Positions 6,114 through 13,899 of a stretch of DNA of 33,425 bases are shown here, piece after piece; the stretch's first letter is position 1; every line of letters begins with the position of its first letter. Location of the stretch: NCBI RefSeq assembly GCF_008086615.1, contig NZ_RXYB01000026.1, positions 1 through 33,425 of the forward strand. Reading direction: 5' to 3'. The notes below the pieces were generated by a model. That model was not told the origin of the DNA and ran no database searches. It worked only from the letters and a program-made list of their open reading frames with translations. Both the position numbers and the translations under genes were made by a program. This DNA is from Acetobacterium tundrae. Its GTDB lineage: Bacteria > Bacillota > Clostridia > Eubacteriales > Eubacteriaceae.

Positions 6114-7487
6114 ATGAATAATTTTAGTATATCCCAAGTAATGGATTCCCTTGGAGTTAACAAATTTACCTGGAAAATATTTTTCTTGCTGGGGTTAGCG
6201 ATGGTATTTGATGGTTATGATTATATGATTGTATCCTATACAATGCCACAAATAGCAGCGGAATGGGGATTAAGCGCAATAGCAAAAGGGAGTTTATCTT
6301 CCTGGAGTCTTATCGGTTTAATCTTAGGTGGTGCTTTCGCAGGCATTATTTCTGACAAAATAGGAAGACGGAAAACGTTAATGTTCGCGATTGCAATGTA
6401 TTCCCTCATGAATATCCCAATTTGTTTTTCAAACAGTTTTGAGATGTTTGCAATTTTCCGGGTATTGGCAGGGATTGGATTGGGAGCCTGTATTCCAGTT
6501 GTAACCACTGCTTATTCGGAATCGACGCCAACAAAAAAACGAGCTATTTTTATTACGTTTGGGATGGCATGGATGATTGTTGGTTGGGTACTTGCCGGCC
6601 TGGTAGCGGCTGCGATTGTTCCGGTATTGGGATGGCGGCTTTGTTATTTGATTGGCGGCATCCCATTAGTTTATTCGATTTTACTGTATTTCAAAATGCC
6701 GGAGTCCGCCTATTGGCTGGCGAACAAAGGATATCGAGAAGAAGCGGTCAAAGCGCTTCAAAATATTGAACGCATTGCCACGGGAAAATCAACAAATTGG
6801 GATCCAAAGGCTTTAATCGTACCGGAACCACCTAAGCAATCTGGCCCGAAAGCCCTTTTTTCAAAAAAATATATTCGAATTACGGCCGGTATTTGGATTA
6901 TGTATTTTTGCGGCTGTTTTATTGTTTACGGCATCAATGCCTGGTTGCCTTCGTTGATGTTGGAAAAGGGTTTAACGCTGACTTCTGCTTATGGATTGGC
7001 CATCGCTCAAAATGCAGCAGCGATTATAGCGAATTGCTCAACTGGTTTTGTCGCTGAAGCAGTTGGCCGAAAAAAGAATCTCATCATTTCATTTGGTGTT
7101 GCGGCAATTTCTGTTATTATCATGGCTACCGTCGGCGGTGGTTTTGGCGCGATCCTGGCGGCATGTATTTTCCTGGGCTTTGCAGTCAACTATTCGATTA
7201 CAGCAGTGCAGCCTCTAATGGCAGAAGCATACCCGACAGAATTCAGAAACACTGGGGTCTCATGGTGCCATGCCTTTGGTCGAATCGGTGGGGCATGTGC
7301 GCCGATCGTTGCCGGCGTAATCATTGAAATGGGACTAGGATACGCCGTATCGTTTTTATTTTACATTATTCCAGCAGTGCTGGGCTTATTGGCTGCGGTG
7401 TTCCTGGTAAAAAAAGAAACCAAAGGAAAATCCCTGGATGAGCTGGCGGTCGGAAATAGTGATGAGATTGCGGTCGGAAATGGTTGA
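6114..7487 (+). CDS. AAHS-family aromatic acid:H+ symporter (MFS), 457 aa
   Basis: This is an inner-membrane transporter with 12 predicted helices. The FDGYDYMIV motif in the first helix (about residues 28-36) and GRIGGACAPIVAG in the C-terminal half are typical of the aromatic acid:H+ symporter family, and DKIGRRKTL (about 82-90) is the MFS loop 2-3 signature. The family carries benzoate-like acids. This supports a methoxylated aromatic acid as substrate of the preceding methyltransferase genes. AAGGAG precedes the ATG. The C-terminus ends in a duplicated 8-residue unit, DELAVGNS then DEIAVGNG. The gene is last in the + strand cluster and meets asrC at a bidirectional terminator. Confidence 0.88.
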   Translation: MNNFSISQVMDSLGVNKFTWKIFFLLGLAMVFDGYDYMIVSYTMPQIAAEWGLSAIAKGSLSSWSLIGLILGGAFAGIISDKIGRRKTLMFAIAMYSLMNIPICFSNSFEMFAIFRVLAGIGLGACIPVVTTAYSESTPTKKRAIFITFGMAWMIVGWVLAGLVAAAIVPVLGWRLCYLIGGIPLVYSILLYFKMPESAYWLANKGYREEAVKALQNIERIATGKSTNWDPKALIVPEPPKQSGPKALFSKKYIRITAGIWIMYFCGCFIVYGINAWLPSLMLEKGLTLTSAYGLAIAQNAAAIIANCSTGFVAEAVGRKKNLIISFGVAAISVIIMATVGGGFGAILAACIFLGFAVNYSITAVQPLMAEAYPTEFRNTGVSWCHAFGRIGGACAPIVAGVIIEMGLGYAVSFLFYIIPAVLGLLAAVFLVKKETKGKSLDELAVGNSDEIAVGNG

Positions 7488-7586
7488 ATATACTAACATA
7501 AAGTATTGAAGCCAGGATACTGATTTGAGCAAGTATCACAATGTTTCTGATTTGTTTTTTATAATTAAATTTCAAGATATAAAATA

Positions 7587-7630
7587 AGGCTTTTGCCAAT
7601 AACTGGTTTGTTATTGGCAAAAGCCTCTTT
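7587..7630. terminator. Bidirectional terminator between AAHS transporter and asrC
   Basis: A perfect 17-base stem (7587-7603 and 7610-7626) with a 6-base loop is followed by CTTTAATTT on the + side and by TATTTTA on the - side. Confidence 0.9.
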
Positions 7631-7646
7631 AATTTAGAAAGCGTAT

Positions 7647-8615
7647 TTAATCATAATGCGGTCCGCTCCAATAGACAGGGCCTTTTACAATGGTTTTCTC
7701 ATCAAATTCAACGCCATCTAATGCCCATTTTTCGAATTCTTTAAAGCCGACACGGTCAATAATATATCCGATATGTTCTTTGCCGCCAGGAGCAGTGGTA
7801 TCAATATATTCTTTGACAAACTTATAGGTGTTTTTAACGATTTTAATAATAGCCGCTTCATCGGTCCAGACCAGATAATCTTCGGCCAGACGGGGATTCC
7901 GTTTCCCGGTTCGTCCCATGATGACCAGACGATAGTATTTTTTTGTGCTGCGAGTCCAGGCTCGAGTGGGGCAATTAATAACACATTCACCACAACCAAC
8001 ACATTTTGCAGCATCACGGACAATTTTGTAATTTTCTACTGATAAAGCATCAACCGATTTTTGCTTGCATGCTTTGACGCAGGCTTGACAATTCACACAG
8101 CGGTCTTTGTCGTACTGAGGTTCCGTCATTCCGATGATACCGAAGTCATGCATCCGAGTTTTGATGCAATCATTGGCGCATCCGGTAAAGGCTACTTTAA
8201 AATGCAAGTCGTTGGGAAAGATTTCCTTTTCCATTTTCTTTGCAAAATCAGTGGTATTATAATTCGCAAACGGACAGGTATTGCTTCCAATACAGGCGGA
8301 TACGTTTCTGGTTCCAGAAGCAGTATAGCCTTTTCCGGGAATGACCTGGTTAATTTCCAGCTGGTCAATGATGGGTTGAAGGAGCGTGTTTACCGCATCC
8401 ATATCTTCGTACCGAATGCCGGGAATTTCAAAACCCTGACGAGTAGTTAGATGAATGCGTCCATTTCCATAAGTTTCTGCAATTTCCTGAATTTTAGGAA
8501 GCAAATCGGCTGTCAGCAAGCCTCCGGGAATGCGTATTCTTGATGCTGTTTCGCCGCGAACTTTCGTTATCCGGTAGGCATTCTTCTTTATCTTTTTCGT
8601 ATTGAGATCTAACAT
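7647..8615 (-). CDS. asrC: Anaerobic sulfite reductase subunit C, 322 aa
   Basis: This is the catalytic subunit. Residues about 1-65 form the ferredoxin-like sulfite/nitrite reductase half domain (GRIHLTTRQGFEI at 52-64). Cys108, Cys114, Cys146 and Cys150 (CX5C and CX3C) would bind the siroheme-linked 4Fe-4S cluster. Two 4Fe-4S ferredoxin motifs follow: Cys173/176/179/183 and Cys205/208/211/215. Length and domain order match AsrC of enteric bacteria (about 337 aa). It reduces sulfite to sulfide in the cytoplasm with electrons passed through AsrB and AsrA. AGGAGG overlaps the end of asrB, 11 bases upstream, so the two genes are translated from one message. A siroheme enzyme of this type could also act on nitrite, but the asrABC order argues for sulfite. 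Confidence 0.93.
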   Translation of the reverse strand: MLDLNTKKIKKNAYRITKVRGETASRIRIPGGLLTADLLPKIQEIAETYGNGRIHLTTRQGFEIPGIRYEDMDAVNTLLQPIIDQLEINQVIPGKGYTASGTRNVSACIGSNTCPFANYNTTDFAKKMEKEIFPNDLHFKVAFTGCANDCIKTRMHDFGIIGMTEPQYDKDRCVNCQACVKACKQKSVDALSVENYKIVRDAAKCVGCGECVINCPTRAWTRSTKKYYRLVIMGRTGKRNPRLAEDYLVWTDEAAIIKIVKNTYKFVKEYIDTTAPGGKEHIGYIIDRVGFKEFEKWALDGVEFDEKTIVKGPVYWSGPHYD

Positions 8616-8626
8616 AAATATTCCTC

Positions 8627-9424
8627 CTAATCCTTTAAAAATTTTCCCTTGGTATAATTAAAAACAGGTCCATCAAGACAGATATAAGTGTCATCAATTT
8701 TACAATGACCGCATTTTCCGATGCCACAGCACATTTTCCGTTCTTGAGAAATCCAAATATTTGCTTCTTTGAATCCTTTTTTGAGCAGTTCATCAATAGT
8801 ACACTTCATCATCATTGGCGGACCGACAACAATTCCAATCGCATCATCGATATTTTTGACGGGAATTGACGGGATATACTCCGTAACCATGCCGGATTTG
8901 CCGCAATAGCCGTCAATCGGAGTATCAACAGTTAGAATAACATTGAGATTTTTTTTCCATTTTTCGAAATCGGCTTTAAACAAAACATCATTAGGCGATT
9001 TAAATCCGGCAATGAGGGTAAATCCTTTTGTTTTTTTTGGATGAGCCGAAAAATAATCGGTTATCCCTTTAACCGGAGAGAGTCCGGTGCCGCCGGCAAT
9101 CAATATAATTTCTTTATCGATATAGTTGTCAATGGAGAAGCCGTTACCATAAGGACCACGAAGGAAAAGCGAATCGCCGACATAGTTTTCAAAAATTTCG
9201 GCAGTAACCTTGCCGACACGGCGGATTGTCAAATCGACGGTGTTTTCACCAATGCCGCTGATGGAAATCGGTGCTTCGCCGAATTTTGGCAGGGACACCT
9301 CGAAAAATTGACCGGGTTTGGCATCCCCGGAAAAAGTCATACGAAAAGTATATTCGATATCGGTATGTTTAATAACCGCTTTTATTTCAGATAAAAAAGG
9401 AGTATAGGGATTTGTCGTTGTCAT
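8627..9424 (-). CDS. asrB: Anaerobic sulfite reductase subunit B, 265 aa
   Basis: This is a ferredoxin reductase-like subunit. The N-terminal FAD-binding barrel runs to about residue 100, with PISISGIG at 52-59. The NAD-binding domain has AGGTGLSPV at 110-118 and VVGPPMMM at 199-206. A 2Fe-2S cysteine set sits near the end: Cys233, Cys238, Cys241 and Cys249, with an additional Cys232. It takes electrons from NADH and passes them to the other subunits. Its start overlaps the asrA stop as ATGA, a sign of translational coupling. The length is close to that of known AsrB (about 272). Related subunits occur in dihydroorotate dehydrogenase (PyrK), but the context settles the call. Confidence 0.93.
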   Translation of the reverse strand: MTTTNPYTPFLSEIKAVIKHTDIEYTFRMTFSGDAKPGQFFEVSLPKFGEAPISISGIGENTVDLTIRRVGKVTAEIFENYVGDSLFLRGPYGNGFSIDNYIDKEIILIAGGTGLSPVKGITDYFSAHPKKTKGFTLIAGFKSPNDVLFKADFEKWKKNLNVILTVDTPIDGYCGKSGMVTEYIPSIPVKNIDDAIGIVVGPPMMMKCTIDELLKKGFKEANIWISQERKMCCGIGKCGHCKIDDTYICLDGPVFNYTKGKFLKD

Positions 9425-10425
9425 CGGTTTTCCTCCTTAACGAGAGCATTCACTTTGTTGATACAATTTGAAAAGGAAATATATTCTGGACAAATATCGT
9501 CGCAGCGACCGCAGCCAGTGCACATTTGGTTATCAAATCGTTTTTTATAGTCGCTTATTTTATGCATGACTTTAAAACGCATTCGCTGTCCTTTGTTTTC
9601 TCGAAAAGCATGTCCTCCGGCAACATCAGTGTAACCATCTACCTGACAGGAGGCCCAAACACGACGGCGTTCTCCGGCTTTTCCATTATCGGAATAGAAA
9701 AGATCCTGCATCGTAAAACAAGTGCACGTCGGACAGACAAAGGTGCAACGGCCACAGGCGATGCACCTTGCGGTGTAATCATCCCATAAGGTTGAATCAA
9801 AAACGGATTGAGGAATTGATTCCGGAATTTCAACGCTGATATTATTGATACTGACAGAATCAGGGACAACAGTAAATGGTTGAGCATTCGCCAGGGCTTG
9901 ATCCAGAAGATTCCAGTGGCTGTCAATCAAGACTTCTTCAGCAGTCACTTTTATATAAGCATCATAATTAGTGCTCTGATTGGTGCCCATGGATACACAA
10001 AAACAATTTTCAAAGGTATTTTCGCATCCCATTAAAATGAAATGAGTATGATCCCGGAGGCGCTTGTAGTAAGGATCGACCGGGCCATTCTTAAGATAGA
10101 TGGTATCTAAGCGATTAAGACTGTGAAGATCACAACTCCGTAAAAATACAATGGCTTCTTTTAGAGGGGGATCGGATTCCTTCATAACGGCTTCAGTGAA
10201 ATAAAAAAGTGTTTCTGAAATAGGTAAGAGAACTTCCTTAAATGAATAGTCGGATTTTTCGCTGAATTCAATTTCTTCTAAAGTGGAAATTTCTCCATAA
10301 CGGATACAATCAGTATCGGCAAAGGTCCCGCCACCAACAAAACGTTTTGGTGCATAAATGGTATAATTTTCTAGTAAATCAGTAAACAGTGTGTTCATCT
10401 TTGTTTTATTAATTTGATAGCCCAT
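9421..10425 (-). CDS. asrA: Anaerobic sulfite reductase subunit A, 334 aa
   Basis: This is an iron-sulfur electron-transfer subunit with two C-terminal 4Fe-4S motifs: Cys221/224/227/231 (CIACGRCTFVCP) and Cys302/305/308/312 (CTGCGRCDDICP). Additional cysteines around 98, 134, 141 and 143 are conserved in this family. The N-terminal 200 residues resemble the hydrogenase/sulfur reductase beta-type domain. It is the first gene of the asrABC operon and sits under a promoter with a CRP/FNR-like palindrome. AAGGAG lies 9-14 bases before the ATG at 10425. The usual role is to relay electrons between AsrB and AsrC. In an acetogen the operon would allow sulfite detoxification, sulfur assimilation or use of sulfite as an electron sink. 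Confidence 0.93.
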   Translation of the reverse strand: MGYQINKTKMNTLFTDLLENYTIYAPKRFVGGGTFADTDCIRYGEISTLEEIEFSEKSDYSFKEVLLPISETLFYFTEAVMKESDPPLKEAIVFLRSCDLHSLNRLDTIYLKNGPVDPYYKRLRDHTHFILMGCENTFENCFCVSMGTNQSTNYDAYIKVTAEEVLIDSHWNLLDQALANAQPFTVVPDSVSINNISVEIPESIPQSVFDSTLWDDYTARCIACGRCTFVCPTCTCFTMQDLFYSDNGKAGERRRVWASCQVDGYTDVAGGHAFRENKGQRMRFKVMHKISDYKKRFDNQMCTGCGRCDDICPEYISFSNCINKVNALVKEENR

Positions 10426-10459
10426 ACATTATTTCTCCTTTTTTATTTTTTATATACTC

Positions 10460-10508
10460 ATTATATATGATAATACAAAAAGGAAACGTGACATTTGTCA
10501 CGTTTCCT
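10460..10508 (-). promoter_or_regulatory. asr promoter with CRP/FNR-type palindrome at about -41.5
   Basis: On the - strand the -10 box TATAAT lies at 10465-10460, 35 bases before the asrA start codon, and no -35 box is present. The perfect 13-base inverted repeat at 10481-10508 has the core CGTGA-N6-TCACG, close to the CRP/FNR-family half sites. If the transcript starts 7 bases after the -10 box (10453), the palindrome centre (10494.5) is at -41.5, the classical class II activator position. Confidence 0.55.
10476..10508 (-). terminator. Terminator of the asparaginase gene (same palindrome)
   Basis: Read on the - strand, the 13-base stem AGGAAACGTGACA and its complement are followed by TTTTG. 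This fits a Rho-independent terminator 58 bases after the asparaginase stop codon, so the same DNA may serve as a terminator and as an activator site. The loop is short (the perfect symmetry leaves 2 bases, in practice 4). Confidence 0.65.
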
Positions 10509-10565
10509 CTAAAACATAGGGTGAATTTTTTAAATTAGTGATTAATGATCAATCATTGAATCTGT

Positions 10566-11624
10566 CTATATGACATAGCCGTCTTCCGGTGTCTTCCGCA
10601 CAAATTCGTAGAAAAATTCGCGTTGCATGTAGTTCTGAGGTGAATATTCTTGTTGATTGTAAGCAAAGTTCAGCTTTGTTAACGCGGCTTCAAAAGAGAT
10701 ATTTTCCAGGGGAATGCCACCGGCTGCTATGAGTTGGTGACAGGAGGCGTAAAGATCGCCGCTAATATTTTTATAAGAGATCAGATAATGATCAACCTGA
10801 GGATTATTTTTAATAAAATCTGTGAGAGCAGTGCCGTTTTCTCCTAATACATTACCGCTGCCGCAATGATATTGGGAATGAAGCACAGCGCGAATCGGTC
10901 GATTTTTCAAATCAATGCACAGATAGTTAAGACCGGGATAAGCCCGAAGAGCGAGTATTTCATTTCGAAATTCTTTGATACAGGGAACATCATCCAAAGT
11001 TGGGTTGTAGAGTTTGAGCATTGATGGATTTTGCGGAGAAGGCGTACTGCAAAGTCCGCGCGAGTCGAAAATCCCAAGCGGCTCCCCGAAACTGGTAAAA
11101 TCATCTTTAAGCCAGTCAGCCTCTAGTAAACGAGAAGCCAGGTGGACATAGGTTTTATGATCACTATTTTCATAAATGGTATAAAAGCCGGGAAGCTGTA
11201 AATTGCAAATGAAATCGACACCGGCTGAAAAATTTGCGAGAGCATTACTGTTTGTCTCGCCAATGGCGAAGTTTGCAGCGACTAATAAGATGGGGATCGA
11301 AGGACTATCAATACCGTAGCACAGCGCGGCGCCGGTATAGGGAAGGGTATCAGATCCATGCGCAATGATAACGCCAGTATAGTTTTTGAGATTATAAGAT
11401 TGAAGTGTTTTTATGATCTGAAGCCAGTGTTTTGGTTCAGCATTTTCACTAAGCATATTATAAGGACGGAACACCTCGAAATCGACTGTAGGTTTGCCAA
11501 GGTTTTTATAAATTGAAAATAAATCATTGCTGCGACTTGAATCCACGTCAATACAGCCATCATTTACTGCACTGCCAATGGTTCCTCCGGTTAGCAGGAT
11601 GAGGATTTTAGGTGTTGTTTCCAT
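10566..11624 (-). CDS. Asparaginase-family amidohydrolase, 352 aa
   Basis: The protein has both threonine motifs of bacterial asparaginases: TGGTIGS (residues 12-18) and HGSDT (89-93; usually HGTDT). It would hydrolyse asparagine to aspartate and ammonia. No signal peptide is seen, so it is cytoplasmic. An upstream ATG at 11645 is open, but ATG at 11624 is the better start: AAAGGA lies inside the extra codons at the right distance. A -10 box (TATAAT, 11659-11654, - strand) puts the transcript start about 2 bases before the upstream ATG, leaving it no binding site. The second half is more divergent than in typical AnsA/AnsB, so a related amide substrate is possible. It is transcribed alone, between RACo and asr. 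Confidence 0.82.
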   Translation of the reverse strand: METTPKILILLTGGTIGSAVNDGCIDVDSSRSNDLFSIYKNLGKPTVDFEVFRPYNMLSENAEPKHWLQIIKTLQSYNLKNYTGVIIAHGSDTLPYTGAALCYGIDSPSIPILLVAANFAIGETNSNALANFSAGVDFICNLQLPGFYTIYENSDHKTYVHLASRLLEADWLKDDFTSFGEPLGIFDSRGLCSTPSPQNPSMLKLYNPTLDDVPCIKEFRNEILALRAYPGLNYLCIDLKNRPIRAVLHSQYHCGSGNVLGENGTALTDFIKNNPQVDHYLISYKNISGDLYASCHQLIAAGGIPLENISFEAALTKLNFAYNQQEYSPQNYMQREFFYEFVRKTPEDGYVI

Positions 11625-11835
11625 AGTTGATTGTCCTTTCAGCATTTTAAATAATTATAACATCAATTGATTTAGAAGGGAAACATAAAAAAATGTCCGA
11701 AGTTGCTGTTTATCGTTTGATATTCGTCGAAATCAATACCCAAAGAGTGATTGATCTTATGAATGACAATGATAATGGCAAGAACGGACAGAGCGAAAGA
11801 TTAAACCAAAATGTACAAGTATAAATTACTTATGA

Positions 11836-13641
11836 TCAAGATTCGATATCTATTACATTATGACCAAGGGTGGTGTTTCCCATGTAGGTTCTTGAAAAAT
11901 TAGGATCTGTGGCTAGTTCTATATGGGTTGTGACTTTAGGAATTTGTTCACAGCGTTTAGCCTCATCCTGAGAGAGCAGGAAAAGCTGTGCACCAGTACC
12001 GGCACCATTGCCAATGGAACGAATCGGAACGCCTTCAAATTTTGGCAGAAGTCCGATGAATTGGGCGTTGTCGACATCGATGTAATTGCCGAAAGCACCA
12101 GCAATGACAATTTCTGCGAGATCATGACTTTGAATACCGAAATTTTGAATTAATAGACAACAGCCGGTATAAATAGCTGCTTTAGCCAACTGAACCTGAC
12201 GGATATCCTTTTGGGTGATAACCATCTCTTTTCCGTTAGGGTTATCTTCCTGGAACAAAATAACAAAATAACGCTGCCCGTTTTCATCAATTTTAAATCG
12301 GTTTTTTAATGGATGAGCATCAAGGGCCTGATCTTTAATAAAATTGCCGCGATCATAAATAAGGCCTTCTCTAAAAAGCAGGGCAATGGCGTCAATAATT
12401 CCTGAGCCGCAAAAACCTATTGGAGGAGCGTTGCCGATCACTTGACAGTGAATTTCGTTATTAACCATGGCGACTTTTTCGATGGCCCCAGTCGTGCCAC
12501 GCATACCCATATGGATACCGGCACCTTCCAGGGCGGGACCGCAGGCAGTGGAGGCAACAAAATATTTATGATGGTTGCCTACGGCAATTTCGCCATTGGT
12601 TCCTAAGTCGATCATTAATCGATACGAATCATCCTTTGGAAGACCTAATAAAACCGCGGTGGTATCGGCTCCGACAAAACCACCCAAGAGAGGAAGAAAA
12701 GTGATGCGTCCCAAAGGATTCATGTTGATATTGAGATCAGAAGCAGTAAGGATCACGGCATCTTTGGATATTCCAGTAAAAGGTGAAAGACCTAAATTAA
12801 TGGGATTAATTCCTAAGAAAAGATGAGACATTGTGCTATTGCCGCAAAAAACGCAATCATAAACACTTTCAAGAGATATCTTAGATTCATATAACAGGTT
12901 TGACAAAATATTGTTAATGGTTTCTAATATGGAATTTTGAAGTACTTTCAAATTGCTTGGTGATTGAGATGCATAATCAATTCGACTGATAACATCTCCG
13001 CCAAAAGAAATCTGTTTATTAAGGGAGGAGTATTGATTGACAAGTACTCCGGTGGTTAAATTATAAAGATACCCGACGACTGAAGTTGTCCCAATATCAA
13101 AGGCAACACCGTAGGCTTTAAATTCAGAATCAGTTGGGATCATATCGATGATCTCGTTATTAAATAAGACAAAATTCATTAACGCGTTTTCTTTGGAATG
13201 GAAGACGCTGGGGCATTTTTGTAAAACTTTAAGGGATGAAATCGTGACCGGTAGATCAAGAACTCTTCGGATAGTTTCAAGATCATAGGAACACATCTCG
13301 GTTTTTAACTCGGAAAAGGGAATCGTGATTACTTTAATTTTGGGGTTAAAGCTAAGCTCATCGTTATCTGTCGTCTCAAGAATTTGGGATAAAGCCGCTT
13401 CTTTGGAGATAAGAATCTCGATATTGTTTGAAACTTTATGTTGGCAACTTAAAACTTCAGAGACTAAGCCATTCTCTCGCACAGTAACGAGGCATTTTTT
13501 GCATGTTCCTTTTCCTCCGCAAACGAGATTTTGCGGGAATCCAACTAAACTACAAGCTTCAGCAACGGTTATTCCAGCTTCAACGGTTATATTTTTGTCT
13601 AATAAAGGAAATGAAATTTGAATGTTTTTCAATGATGACAT
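11836..13641 (-). CDS. RACo: ATP-dependent reductive activator of corrinoid proteins, 601 aa
   Basis: The N-terminal domain is a 2Fe-2S ferredoxin with Cys41, Cys47, Cys50 and Cys66 (CGGKGTCKKC). A linker of about 100 residues follows. The rest is an ASKHA-type ATPase (DUF4445) with the phosphate loops DIGTTSVVG (182-190) and DLGTNGEI (345-352) and an adenosine motif IAGAFGNYID near the end. Family members use ATP to drive electron transfer to Co(II), bringing oxidised corrinoid proteins back to Co(I). The size matches Acetobacterium-type O-demethylase activating enzymes. AAGGAC precedes the ATG. It is divergent from a methyltransferase II gene and about 5.9 kb from the corrinoid protein gene, the only corrinoid protein in the window. 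It may also serve corrinoid proteins encoded elsewhere. Confidence 0.93.
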   Translation of the reverse strand: MSSLKNIQISFPLLDKNITVEAGITVAEACSLVGFPQNLVCGGKGTCKKCLVTVRENGLVSEVLSCQHKVSNNIEILISKEAALSQILETTDNDELSFNPKIKVITIPFSELKTEMCSYDLETIRRVLDLPVTISSLKVLQKCPSVFHSKENALMNFVLFNNEIIDMIPTDSEFKAYGVAFDIGTTSVVGYLYNLTTGVLVNQYSSLNKQISFGGDVISRIDYASQSPSNLKVLQNSILETINNILSNLLYESKISLESVYDCVFCGNSTMSHLFLGINPINLGLSPFTGISKDAVILTASDLNINMNPLGRITFLPLLGGFVGADTTAVLLGLPKDDSYRLMIDLGTNGEIAVGNHHKYFVASTACGPALEGAGIHMGMRGTTGAIEKVAMVNNEIHCQVIGNAPPIGFCGSGIIDAIALLFREGLIYDRGNFIKDQALDAHPLKNRFKIDENGQRYFVILFQEDNPNGKEMVITQKDIRQVQLAKAAIYTGCCLLIQNFGIQSHDLAEIVIAGAFGNYIDVDNAQFIGLLPKFEGVPIRSIGNGAGTGAQLFLLSQDEAKRCEQIPKVTTHIELATDPNFSRTYMGNTTLGHNVIDIES

Positions 13642-13668
13642 AAAATTGTCCTTTCTTACTTAAATATT

Positions 13669-13700
13669 CGGATAAATAACCAATATATTATCGTTATCCG
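13669..13700. repeat. Inverted repeat in the RACo leader
   Basis: CGGATAA (13669-13675) and TTATCCG (13694-13700) are perfect arms 18 bases apart. They lie between the predicted RACo transcript start (about 13709) and its start codon, a position suited to a repressor site or a leader hairpin. Confidence 0.5.
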
Positions 13701-13715
13701 CTAAATGTTACCCAT

Positions 13716-13744
13716 ATTATACCCTTAATAAAGAGCATTTTCAA
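13716..13744 (-). promoter_or_regulatory. RACo promoter
   Basis: On the - strand TTGAAA (13744-13739) and TATAAT (13721-13716) are 17 bases apart, giving a start near 13709 and a leader of about 68 bases. Confidence 0.75.
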
Positions 13745-13770
13745 GAAGCTAATAAATAGAACTGCTTCCT

Positions 13771-13807
13771 GAAAAATATTGACAAAAAAAGAAGAAAATG
13801 GTAATCT
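13771..13807 (+). promoter_or_regulatory. Promoter of the second methyltransferase II, matched by one before fhs
   Basis: GAAAAATATTGACA is followed by AATG-R-TAATCTG, placing TTGACA (13779-13784) 17 bases before TAATCT (13802-13807). The same two blocks with the same spacing occur at 17102-17139. Just downstream are palindromic blocks GTATAC and TACATGTA (about 13822-13833). Confidence 0.65.
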
Positions 13808-13899
13808 GATACTGCCTTTGTGTATACATGTAAAACAAGTACATACAATAATTCTATTTTAATTTTAATGAAATCGATACCAAATTAGGAGGCCCATCA

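Noticed and set aside
8061-8450. Open frame on the + strand inside asrC
   Set aside because: Shadow of a well-supported gene on the other strand.
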